DNA from: Pseudomonadota bacterium
GTDB taxonomy: Bacteria > Myxococcota_A > UBA796 > UBA9615
Direction: 5' to 3'
Length of the DNA: 47,648 bases
Assembly (NCBI GenBank): GCA_024229515.1
Contig: JAAESI010000028.1
Location: 1-47,648 of the forward strand
Part shown: positions 35,136 through 42,639 of the stretch, piece by piece
Position numbering within the stretch: the first letter of the stretch is position 1
How the letters are laid out: each line of letters starts with the position of its first letter
Program-made: the position numbers and the translations under genes
The notes under the pieces: generated by a model
Told to the model about the DNA's origin: nothing
The model's database searches: none
Seen by the model: the letters and a program-made list of their open reading frames with translations, nothing else

Positions 35136-36986
35136 ATGGCGCGCAGTTCGCAGGAGGTTCGCCTGATCCGCTTGGATGACCCGGAAGGGTTCCGGGTTCT
35201 CGATCAGGAGCAGAGTCTGATCCTCGCCGATGTTCGTACCCCCTACACCGGGGCCGAGCCGGTTCGTTGGTCCGTTGCGCTGCCTCCCGAGATGCACCGC
35301 ACGGTGCTCCGGTTCGAGCGGCTGAAGGACACCGAGCGAGGAAAGCCGGTGATTTCGCTGCGGGTCATCGAGGGGCCGGTCTGGCATGGGGGTGGGGGCG
35401 TGCCTTTGCCCTCCTCAGAGCGTCTGGACCGGAACGAATCGGTGTCTCTGGAGCACCAGGACAAGCTCTATCTGTCGAACCGCGAAGGCGAGCGTCCTCT
35501 CACCATCAAGATCCAGTTCAGGACCGTCGAAGCCATCATTCAGACCTTCGACCAGCAGGAAGATACGACCAGCGCCCCGGCCACCCCTGGTCTGTACGAG
35601 TCGGAGCAGGAGCCGACCATTTTCACCCTGGACCACGACGCCACCCCCCGTGGCCGCCTGCGCCAGGTGAAGAAGTGGTGGCGGGATCTGAACCGGACGT
35701 GGTGGATCCCGGTCCGCAAGCAGATGGCCTCCGTCAAGTACTGGGTGACGCAAGGCAAGGTGTTTCAGAAGGCGTTGGTGTCGGTCCTGTCGACCGTCCT
35801 GATGATCGTGGGGCTGGCGCTGGCCTGGTCGCTCAAGCAGAAGTTGGACACGGACCGGGACATCAACCTGAAGGTGATCGCCATCCAGGGCGGTGAGACC
35901 CCGGCCAACTTCCGTCCGCAGCCACTCACTCCAGGGGCTGAGACCCTGGCCCGGCGGTTTGACGGGTTGGCCGATCCGGCGGTTCAACTCGTCTCGAAGC
36001 TGCTGCTCCCAGCGACTCCACGCACGTACTTCTTCCCCACGACGGCGCCCAGCCTCAACCCCGGCGAGTACGTATCGTGGGCGGAGGTCCTGGCTGAGGC
36101 GCTCGAACGCTTGCCGCCGGTCCAGGGGCCGCTGGTGCGATGGTGCAACTCCGAATCGGGCTCGCTTTCGCAGCCCCTGACCGGGCTCCGCGCGCTGATG
36201 GAGAAGCAGGGTGGCGGGGTCGCACCGATCTTCGCCTACCTCCCCGCGGCTCGGACCGCCTACTGCCCGATGTACCTGGACGCGTTCGGCCGACGGGGAC
36301 CTGCCGCCCTGCGGAACGACGCCGACGGGTCTCGTTACGCACCGGACAAGGCGTTCCTCCAGCGCCTTGCGAGGCGTCGCCGCGCTTCCCTCGATCTGAC
36401 GCGACTGTGGTCGGATCCGTTGGCGGGCACGCCGACGTCCAGCTTCTGGTACCGCTGCGAGGACGCCGATCTTCGCGAGTACGTCGTCTGGTTGCAGTCC
36501 GATCGACCTTCGGGTCCCCTGAATCCGCCCGCGTCGCCGGAGGAGGAGCAGGCGGAGCGGGAGCGGGTGGCTCAAGTCGAACGTCGCGTCGCCGTTGCCC
36601 TCGATCCTGTGCAGTACGATCTCGAGATCGGCGCGCTGAAGCCGGATCCCCGAGTGAGCGTGAACGATGCCTACAACACGGCGGCCGACAAGCTTGTAGC
36701 GTTGATGGCCAGCTACGGAGGCGACCGCGAGGGGCGCGCCCTCGACGCGCTGATGTTTGCGCTTTGGGAGTACGACCAGGGTCGGGAGCTGCGCTCCTGG
36801 CTGGAGCAATTGGCCGAGGATCGAGGTGCCAGCGGCGTGCACCAATTGACCTACCTGGGCGTTCGGCACCGAGCGCTTCAGGACGGCCTGAGGCAGCAGG
36901 GCAACGTGGACCTCCCCCTCATGGTGTTGGCCTGGTACCTCCATTTGGAGCCTGAGGCCGCGACGCATCGATTCTGTCAGGAGTAA
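35136..36986 (+). CDS. single-pass membrane protein of unknown function
   Basis: 616 residues; ATG directly after the preceding TAG, with GGAGGG just upstream. The N-terminal ~135 residues are beta-rich, possibly an FHA-like or beta-grasp fold, but I see no signature. A basic region (~170-205) precedes a transmembrane helix (~213-236, ALVSVLSTVLMIVGLALAWSL). The outer ~380 residues are mixed, with four or more Cys (VRWCNSES, TAYCPMY, YRCEDA, RFCQE) and a helical C-terminus. No family recognised. Its position between the dipeptidase and the second ubiquitin-like/discoidin protein suggests it is a structural or regulatory partner of those two. Confidence 0.6.
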   Translation: MARSSQEVRLIRLDDPEGFRVLDQEQSLILADVRTPYTGAEPVRWSVALPPEMHRTVLRFERLKDTERGKPVISLRVIEGPVWHGGGGVPLPSSERLDRNESVSLEHQDKLYLSNREGERPLTIKIQFRTVEAIIQTFDQQEDTTSAPATPGLYESEQEPTIFTLDHDATPRGRLRQVKKWWRDLNRTWWIPVRKQMASVKYWVTQGKVFQKALVSVLSTVLMIVGLALAWSLKQKLDTDRDINLKVIAIQGGETPANFRPQPLTPGAETLARRFDGLADPAVQLVSKLLLPATPRTYFFPTTAPSLNPGEYVSWAEVLAEALERLPPVQGPLVRWCNSESGSLSQPLTGLRALMEKQGGGVAPIFAYLPAARTAYCPMYLDAFGRRGPAALRNDADGSRYAPDKAFLQRLARRRRASLDLTRLWSDPLAGTPTSSFWYRCEDADLREYVVWLQSDRPSGPLNPPASPEEEQAERERVAQVERRVAVALDPVQYDLEIGALKPDPRVSVNDAYNTAADKLVALMASYGGDREGRALDALMFALWEYDQGRELRSWLEQLAEDRGASGVHQLTYLGVRHRALQDGLRQQGNVDLPLMVLAWYLHLEPEAATHRFCQE

Positions 36987-36989
36987 GCC

Positions 36990-38390
36990 ATGTCCAGGAG
37001 TGACGAACCGTCCTTCGAGATCAAGGTCGAGTGCAAGCACACCGACCGCACCAAGCGCATCGTCGTCAACGAGGCAGGCTTCGCCCTGCCCGTGTCCGAT
37101 CTGATGCCCCACTTCATCCGCGAGAACGGCCTCGTGGAGAAGCCCGGCCGCACTTTCGAGGTGCTCTGGCACCGTCGTGATGGCGCGACCATCACGCTGA
37201 CGGAGCAGCACCTGGCGGTCTCGCTGCCCCAGCTCGAGTTCGATCCCGAGGAGGACAAGCTGGAGCTGGTCGTCCTCGAAGAGTGGCACGAGGGCGTCAA
37301 GCCACCCCCCAAGGCGGGCAAGGACATCGTCACCGCGCCCGCTCCCCCGCCGGGGTGTCTGGCCAGTCGTGGCTCGCAGTTGGCCGCGGTTGCGGTGCTC
37401 GCCCTTCTCGTTGCCCTCGTACTCGCTCGAGTCCTTGGACTGTGGGGCGGCGGGGAGCCGGAGATCGTCCCCGAGCCGGCCTACGGAGCGGGCGGTGCAG
37501 TCTCGGAGCCGGCGGCCGGCGGCGGGGCGGTGGTGCCCGCGGGGCCGACCCCCGCGCCGATGGAGGCGACTCCTGCGCGAGGGGGCCAGCCGTCGTCGGG
37601 AGGAGGGGGAACGACCTCGAGCCAGCCGACCCCTCGTCCGGCCGGCGGCGGGACCGCGAGCAGCGATCCCGTCCAGCAAGGGGGGGCCTTGCCGGACGCC
37701 CCCGACTCCGGCGATGAGGCCGGCGATGAGGCCGGCGCGAGTGCCGGCGAGGCCGGCGATGGAGATGCTCCTGAGGCTGCGACTCCCACCCCCGGGGTCG
37801 AGCTGGAGATTCCAGGCGGACTCTCCGGTCCGACCGGCCGGTTCGAGATTCCTGGAGTCGGTTCGATCGAGATGGAAGGCGGGACGATCAAGGTGGGGAG
37901 CGGCCTCCCGGGGAGCGTGCCTGAGGGCACCGAGCCATCAGCGCCGGGCTCCTTGACCGTCCAGCTCCTCAATGGCGGGTCGGTGGCCCGCTCGAATACC
38001 TGCGCGGGCGGAGACTGCAAGCCCGAGTGGGCCTTTGATGGGCGTGCCGACACGGCTTGGTGCTTCCCGCTGGCGGACATGGGGTCGGCAGCGCTTCGCC
38101 TGGGGGCGGTGGGCGGCGGGGACTTCCAGGTGACACGGATCGTCGTGACCAACGGCTACGCCAAGTCCGAGCAGCACTTTCAGTACAACCATCGGCCCAA
38201 ACGGCTGGGCCTGGGCGCGACCGCGGTCACCCTGGCGGATTCGTCGGCCGCACAGAGCGTCACGGCCGCCGCCACGAGCAGCAACGGGGCGCTCACCCTG
38301 ACGATCCTGGGCGGAACCTACCCGTCGTCGGCGGCTGGAGCCGACGACGTGTGCATCACGGAGTTGGCGTTCGAGGGAACGCCGCTCTGA
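36990..38390 (+). CDS. ubiquitin-like/TM/discoidin-like protein 2
   Basis: 466 residues, paralogous in layout to the gene at 32500. The N-terminal ~100 residues (EIKVECKHTDRTKRIVVN, DKLELVVLEEW) fit a beta-grasp domain. A transmembrane helix lies at about 129-151, followed by a ~150-residue low-complexity Gly/Ala/Pro/Glu linker with DEAG repeats. The C-terminal domain (~318-466) is a clear discoidin-like NADase-type glycan-binding pattern: WAFDGRADTAWCF, VVTNGYAKSEQHFQYNHRPK, DDVCITELAFEG. The intracellular ubiquitin-like and extracellular glycan-binding parts in one chain suggest a sensor or envelope anchor (inference). It follows the unknown TM protein after 3 bases and ends 2 bases before a convergent gene. 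Confidence 0.68.
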   Translation: MSRSDEPSFEIKVECKHTDRTKRIVVNEAGFALPVSDLMPHFIRENGLVEKPGRTFEVLWHRRDGATITLTEQHLAVSLPQLEFDPEEDKLELVVLEEWHEGVKPPPKAGKDIVTAPAPPPGCLASRGSQLAAVAVLALLVALVLARVLGLWGGGEPEIVPEPAYGAGGAVSEPAAGGGAVVPAGPTPAPMEATPARGGQPSSGGGGTTSSQPTPRPAGGGTASSDPVQQGGALPDAPDSGDEAGDEAGASAGEAGDGDAPEAATPTPGVELEIPGGLSGPTGRFEIPGVGSIEMEGGTIKVGSGLPGSVPEGTEPSAPGSLTVQLLNGGSVARSNTCAGGDCKPEWAFDGRADTAWCFPLADMGSAALRLGAVGGGDFQVTRIVVTNGYAKSEQHFQYNHRPKRLGLGATAVTLADSSAAQSVTAAATSSNGALTLTILGGTYPSSAAGADDVCITELAFEGTPL

Positions 38391-38392
38391 GA

Positions 38393-40126
38393 TCACCAGC
38401 CGGCGGTGTCGACCTTCCGGAGTCCGATCAGCAGCCCCTCGATCAGATGATGAGCCGAGTGGGCCTGAGCCCATGTAGCCCGCAGCACGCCGACGTCGCG
38501 TTCCATGGCGATGAGCGCGATCTGCTGGTTCAAATCCGAGAGCAGATCGCTCACGTCGATCGCGCGGCTGAGCTGAGACTGGAGCGCCGAGTTGGGCCCG
38601 TTTCGCTCGATCCATGCCTGCAATTCGATCCGGCTGGGATGCTCGGGAAGCCACGGCTGGTGCTCGAGCTCTTCGATGCCGGCGGAGACGGCGGTCGAGA
38701 ACTCGTCCTGCGCCGCTTCCAACAGCGCGGTGATCTCGGAACCCTCGCCCTCGAGGTCCTGCCGGAGCACTCCGGCGATCATCTTGGCCCGGGGGAGCCC
38801 CGAGTCCGCCAATTGCTCGATCCAGCCGTCCGCGGCGGCGCGCTCGCGGGCGCGGACGGGCGCTTCCTCAGTCACGCTCTCGGCCGGCTGTCCGGGGTCC
38901 AGGACATCGTCCCAGTCCCAGTCATCCTCGGAGGTCGTGTGGTATCCGGCGGACGCTGAGGACGGCTTGGCGGTGGGGCTCGGGGACTGCTCGATTGTCT
39001 CAGCCGCGGGATCGGCTTCGTCCTCCGGGGCAGGGGCCTCTTCGACGATCGGGGCAATGGGGGCCGCGGGGGGGCCGGGCACAGCTTCATCGTCCTCAGT
39101 GATCAGCTCCACCACCGCTTCAGCGGGCTCCTCCTCGGCGAGCGGTTGCGGGCGCTCGCCGCGACTCGCGCACCAGCAGCCAACGAGGGTGTCCAGGTCG
39201 GCCTCGCCGTCCAGGAGCAGGCTGGTCAGTTGACCCAGCCGGTCGGCGGAGGCGAGAAGCGGCTCGGGCTCGTCCGCACGAAGCGCGGCGCGGGTGTCGT
39301 CTCGGAGCCGCTGGGCCTGCTGAAGCAGGTCGAGGCTGAGGCCCTCCAGGGTCTCCGATCCATCGGCCGGGACTCGCTCGACCGCTCGAATCAGAGCGAT
39401 GTTGTTGCCCATGCGGGCGATGGCTTCGATCACCTTGCCGTTGGCCGTCTCGAGCTCGAACACGGGCCCGCGGATGGCCTCGGCGTGCCGGACTCGCTGT
39501 CGATTCGGACGGTTCACATCAAAGGCGAACACCGGTGCTGCCTCTGCGATCGCAGCGGACAGGCAAGCCACCAATTCCGGGGTGGGTACCCGAGTCAGGG
39601 GAAGTGGTCCCAGCGCCTCGGTGACCTGTTGACCCGCTCCGTCAATGGCGGCGATGTCGCCATCGGCCCGCGCGACCTGGAGAAAACGGGCCCCTGCTTG
39701 CACCTCTTTGCGCTCGGTCTCGAGGCGGGCACGGACCAGGCCCAGGCTTGCACGGAGGTCTTCAGCCTCGCGCTCAGCAGCGGACCGGGCCGCCCGCCAC
39801 CGTGCGGTCACGTCCCGGGCCCCCGCGCGTTGGGTGGCGACGATGTCGGCTTCGCGTTCGAGCAGCTCGGCCGCTTTCCGGACCGCCGGCGGATCGATTC
39901 CTGTGAGCGCCGTCGTCCGCAGGTCCGACATGCGGACCAGGCCCGTACGGGCCTTGGTTTCGAGGTCCTGGGCCTCCGCAGCGAGCTCCTGGAACGGAGC
40001 AACGGCGCGCAAAGGCTCCGACTCCGTAGCAGCCCGACAGATGCGGAGGATGTCGCGAACATGGCGCTCGGCGCGGTCGTAGGCGGCGCGTGCCCGGTCG
40101 CGGGGGGCGGGGGGACGAGGGGGCAT
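38393..40126 (-). CDS. cytoplasmic coiled-coil protein, unknown
   Basis: 577 residues without signal peptide or transmembrane helix. The first ~300 residues are strongly helical and charged (RARAAYDRAERHVRDIL, ELEREADIVATQRAG), consistent with coiled coils. An acidic Pro-rich spacer (~335-430) includes SEDDWDWDDVLDPG, followed by a helical C-terminus (~430-577). No family recognised. It is the last gene of the minus-strand operon that starts with the SUMF gene; ATG 3 bases after the upstream stop. In phospho-signalling operons such proteins can be substrates or scaffolds, but nothing here proves it. Confidence 0.6.
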   Translation of the reverse strand: MPPRPPAPRDRARAAYDRAERHVRDILRICRAATESEPLRAVAPFQELAAEAQDLETKARTGLVRMSDLRTTALTGIDPPAVRKAAELLEREADIVATQRAGARDVTARWRAARSAAEREAEDLRASLGLVRARLETERKEVQAGARFLQVARADGDIAAIDGAGQQVTEALGPLPLTRVPTPELVACLSAAIAEAAPVFAFDVNRPNRQRVRHAEAIRGPVFELETANGKVIEAIARMGNNIALIRAVERVPADGSETLEGLSLDLLQQAQRLRDDTRAALRADEPEPLLASADRLGQLTSLLLDGEADLDTLVGCWCASRGERPQPLAEEEPAEAVVELITEDDEAVPGPPAAPIAPIVEEAPAPEDEADPAAETIEQSPSPTAKPSSASAGYHTTSEDDWDWDDVLDPGQPAESVTEEAPVRARERAAADGWIEQLADSGLPRAKMIAGVLRQDLEGEGSEITALLEAAQDEFSTAVSAGIEELEHQPWLPEHPSRIELQAWIERNGPNSALQSQLSRAIDVSDLLSDLNQQIALIAMERDVGVLRATWAQAHSAHHLIEGLLIGLRKVDTAGW

Positions 40127-40129
40127 GAC

Positions 40130-41089
40130 TCAGTTGGCCAGGGGCGGGGGCGGGTCCCCGTTCCAGGGGCGGATCGTCAGGTTGATGATCCGCGGATTCT
40201 TGCCCTCCAGTTCGAAGCCCCAGTGGTGCTTGTCCCGATCCAGGTCGGTGGCAAGCGTCGTCAGGGGGGCACTGAGCAGTTCGTTCAGCACGAAGACACG
40301 GTCGTTGATGTCGAGCCACAACGTATTGTCCATGAAGTAGACCTCGACTTGATTGGGGGCTCGCGGGTGCCACAGCTCGCTGGGAAGCTGGCCGGCGAAC
40401 TCTGCACCATCCCCACGCCGCAGCAGGAGCTTGCCCTTCCCGTCGACGGTGAAGGAGTAGGTTTCGGTGCGGGTCCGGACCTCGAAGCTGTGGTTCTCGT
40501 CGCTTCCCAGCCACAACTCGTAGCGCGCGATGTAGCCAGGACTGTTCCAACCCGAACCGATCTGATCGGCCCGCGCCGAGAGCTTCCTGGAGCCATCGCC
40601 GTCGTTGTGGCGGGTCAGTTCGTCGCACCCGATGTGGTCCGCTTGAACCCGGACGAGGGCGAGGGCGCGGTTCTCGCTGGCGCGGAGCCCTTCGCGAGTC
40701 TCCTCCGCGAACTGTGCGTACCGAATCGGCGAGTTCTGTCCCAGGTAGCGGTCCAGCGAATCTAGAGCCTGCTTGCGGTAGAGCTTCCTTCGCCCGCCGT
40801 CGATCCGGGCGAGGTTTTGAGCGGCCCAGGCCTGCAGGAGCGGCACCTCGCCTTGGGTTCGATCACCCAGATCCAGGATGTGGATCCAGGCGGTCTGCAG
40901 AAGCGCGTCGAGCCCCTGCTCCTGCGCCGTGTCCATCTCTGCGCGTAGCCTCTGGAGGCTGCGCGGAAGGTCCTGGACCATGATCGGGGTCTGATCCCAC
41001 TGCGCGCCGGCGGTTGCCTGGGCATCTGCCGGAGCCGGGGCGACCAGGAGCGCGCAGATCATCAGAGCCAAGGACCATCGATTCTCCAT
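40130..41089 (-). CDS. secreted protein with C-terminal jelly-roll (DUF1080-like) domain
   Basis: 319 residues, signal peptide (WSLALMICALLVAPAPADA). The helical N-terminal half (~30-135) is unrecognised. The C-terminal half (~170-315) is a beta-sandwich: YELWLGSDENHSFEVRTR, NQVEVYFMDNTLWLDINDRV and a final HHWGFELEGKNPRIINLTIR, which is the order seen in LamG/DUF1080 (3-keto-disaccharide hydrolase fold) proteins. Glycan or ligand binding is possible; catalytic residues cannot be assigned. ATG with AGGAG 6 bases upstream; it starts 10 bases after the pseudokinase gene. Confidence 0.65.
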   Translation of the reverse strand: MENRWSLALMICALLVAPAPADAQATAGAQWDQTPIMVQDLPRSLQRLRAEMDTAQEQGLDALLQTAWIHILDLGDRTQGEVPLLQAWAAQNLARIDGGRRKLYRKQALDSLDRYLGQNSPIRYAQFAEETREGLRASENRALALVRVQADHIGCDELTRHNDGDGSRKLSARADQIGSGWNSPGYIARYELWLGSDENHSFEVRTRTETYSFTVDGKGKLLLRRGDGAEFAGQLPSELWHPRAPNQVEVYFMDNTLWLDINDRVFVLNELLSAPLTTLATDLDRDKHHWGFELEGKNPRIINLTIRPWNGDPPPPLAN

Positions 41090-41099
41090 CACAGTCTCC

Positions 41100-42593
41100 T
41101 CAGAGCCGCCTGCCGCCGTTGAGCGTGAGCAGCGTCTCAGCCGCCGATTCGGTGGGGAGCGTGAGTTCCACCGCTCCGTCCGGCCGAAGGGCCAGATGGA
41201 GGGAGATCGTCGCCGCCGATCGGCGCCCCATGGCCGCCCAGATCGCCAGCGGCACGCCAAACACGACCGCCGCGGTCAGGGAGAGCCCGCCCGTCACGAG
41301 AAGAACCAGGTTCTCGGACGAGCCCCCGACGATCAGCAGAGCGAGGCCCGCGGTGAGCATCCCTCCAACGAGCAGGTGGGCCGCGACGTTGGACGACCGG
41401 CCTCCGTCGCGCTGGGCATGGCAGCTCTCGCAAATCGGAACCGCCAGCCTTGTCCCGTCCGACCCGGGGACCGGTTCCGTCAGCTGGAAGTGTGCGGGGT
41501 GTTCATCGCAGAAGGGGCAGGTGGCAGAGAAGCGCACATCCAGGGACGGCACGCTGATCCGGGTGGGGGCGCGCTCCGGGGAGGTCGGTACGAGGGATGT
41601 CTGTGATCCAGCCTTGGGGTCCATCATCGGAATCGGCCCGGTCCTCATGCCGACATCACGAAGCGCGACCAAGGCGGTTCGGAACTCCTCCATGGAGCCG
41701 TGGCGCGAGCCCGGATCGACCGACAGGGCCTTCATGATCGCATCGACCAACGGCGTGGGGATGGACGGGAAGAACTCGGTGGGAGGCGGAATCTCACCCC
41801 GGATCTTGTCCATGATCACCTTGGTCGCCTCGTCCCTTTCGTCCCAGGGAGTTCGACCTGCAACCATCTCGAACAAGGTCATTCCGAGACCGTAGACATC
41901 GGCCCGAGCATCCACCGTGCTGGCGTCGGTGAACTGCTCGGGGGCGCCATAATCGAGGGTCCCCAGCTGGGTCCCGGGCATGGTCATTCGGTTGCCGCCG
42001 TCCTGGGCGATCCCGAAGTCCATCACGACGGCCCGATCGTCGGCCAGGAGCATGATGTTCGCCGGCTTGATGTTGCGATGGACGACATCGCGGCCGTGGG
42101 CGTAGGCCAGCGTCTCCGCGCTCGAGCAGGCGATGGTCAACGCCCGCCGCCATGGGATGGGACCGACGACCTCATGGATCGTGTGAGCGAGCGAGACCCC
42201 GTCGATGTACTCCATCACGAGGGCGAGCTTTTCTGCGTCGATGACCAGATCGAGGACACGGGCGATCGAACGATGGTCGAGCCGCTTGCCCAGCTCCGCT
42301 TCTCTGCGGAATCGGTCGCGGTATTCGGGGTTGCCTGCAAGGCGCGGGTCGAGGGTCTTGAGGATCACCGTCCCACCCTGCTCTTCTGCCTTGGTCGGGG
42401 TGCGGTGCCTGGCGAGCCACGACGTCGCGCGGCTGTTGGCGGTGATCCGCTCGAGGAGGAAGTACGCGCCGAATTCACCGACGGGAGCGATCTGGCCCAG
42501 GATCAGCGCTTTGGCCCGGTGGTATTGCTCCCCGGTGACCACGCCTCGCTGGTAGTTCTCCTCCAGTTGTTCCAGCTGCTGCTCGACGGACAC
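41100..42593 (-). CDS. Ser/Thr kinase D, likely pseudokinase (HRN), with zinc ribbon and TM helices
   Basis: 497 residues; GTG at 42593 chosen for GGGGAG 6 bases upstream. SHOCT-like helices (LEENYQRGVVTGEQYHRAK) precede a kinase fold (~45-310). The catalytic loop reads VVHRNIKPAN: the catalytic Asp of HRD is Asn (AAC codon on the minus strand). The glycine loop is also lost (ITANSRATSWLAR in place of GxGGMGxV), while the VAIK Lys (VILK) and DFG remain. It should therefore bind partners or nucleotide but not transfer phosphate efficiently. After the kinase come CPFC/CESC zinc-ribbon knuckles (~365-405) and two hydrophobic helices (~415-465). Gene order SUMF, HEAT-kinase, pseudokinase suggests it modulates kinase E (inference). 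Confidence 0.85.
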   Translation of the reverse strand: MSVEQQLEQLEENYQRGVVTGEQYHRAKALILGQIAPVGEFGAYFLLERITANSRATSWLARHRTPTKAEEQGGTVILKTLDPRLAGNPEYRDRFRREAELGKRLDHRSIARVLDLVIDAEKLALVMEYIDGVSLAHTIHEVVGPIPWRRALTIACSSAETLAYAHGRDVVHRNIKPANIMLLADDRAVVMDFGIAQDGGNRMTMPGTQLGTLDYGAPEQFTDASTVDARADVYGLGMTLFEMVAGRTPWDERDEATKVIMDKIRGEIPPPTEFFPSIPTPLVDAIMKALSVDPGSRHGSMEEFRTALVALRDVGMRTGPIPMMDPKAGSQTSLVPTSPERAPTRISVPSLDVRFSATCPFCDEHPAHFQLTEPVPGSDGTRLAVPICESCHAQRDGGRSSNVAAHLLVGGMLTAGLALLIVGGSSENLVLLVTGGLSLTAAVVFGVPLAIWAAMGRRSAATISLHLALRPDGAVELTLPTESAAETLLTLNGGRRL

Positions 42594-42639
42594 CACCGAC
42601 TCCCCTCGTCTGGGATGAGAGCTTATTGGGGTGAACCCG

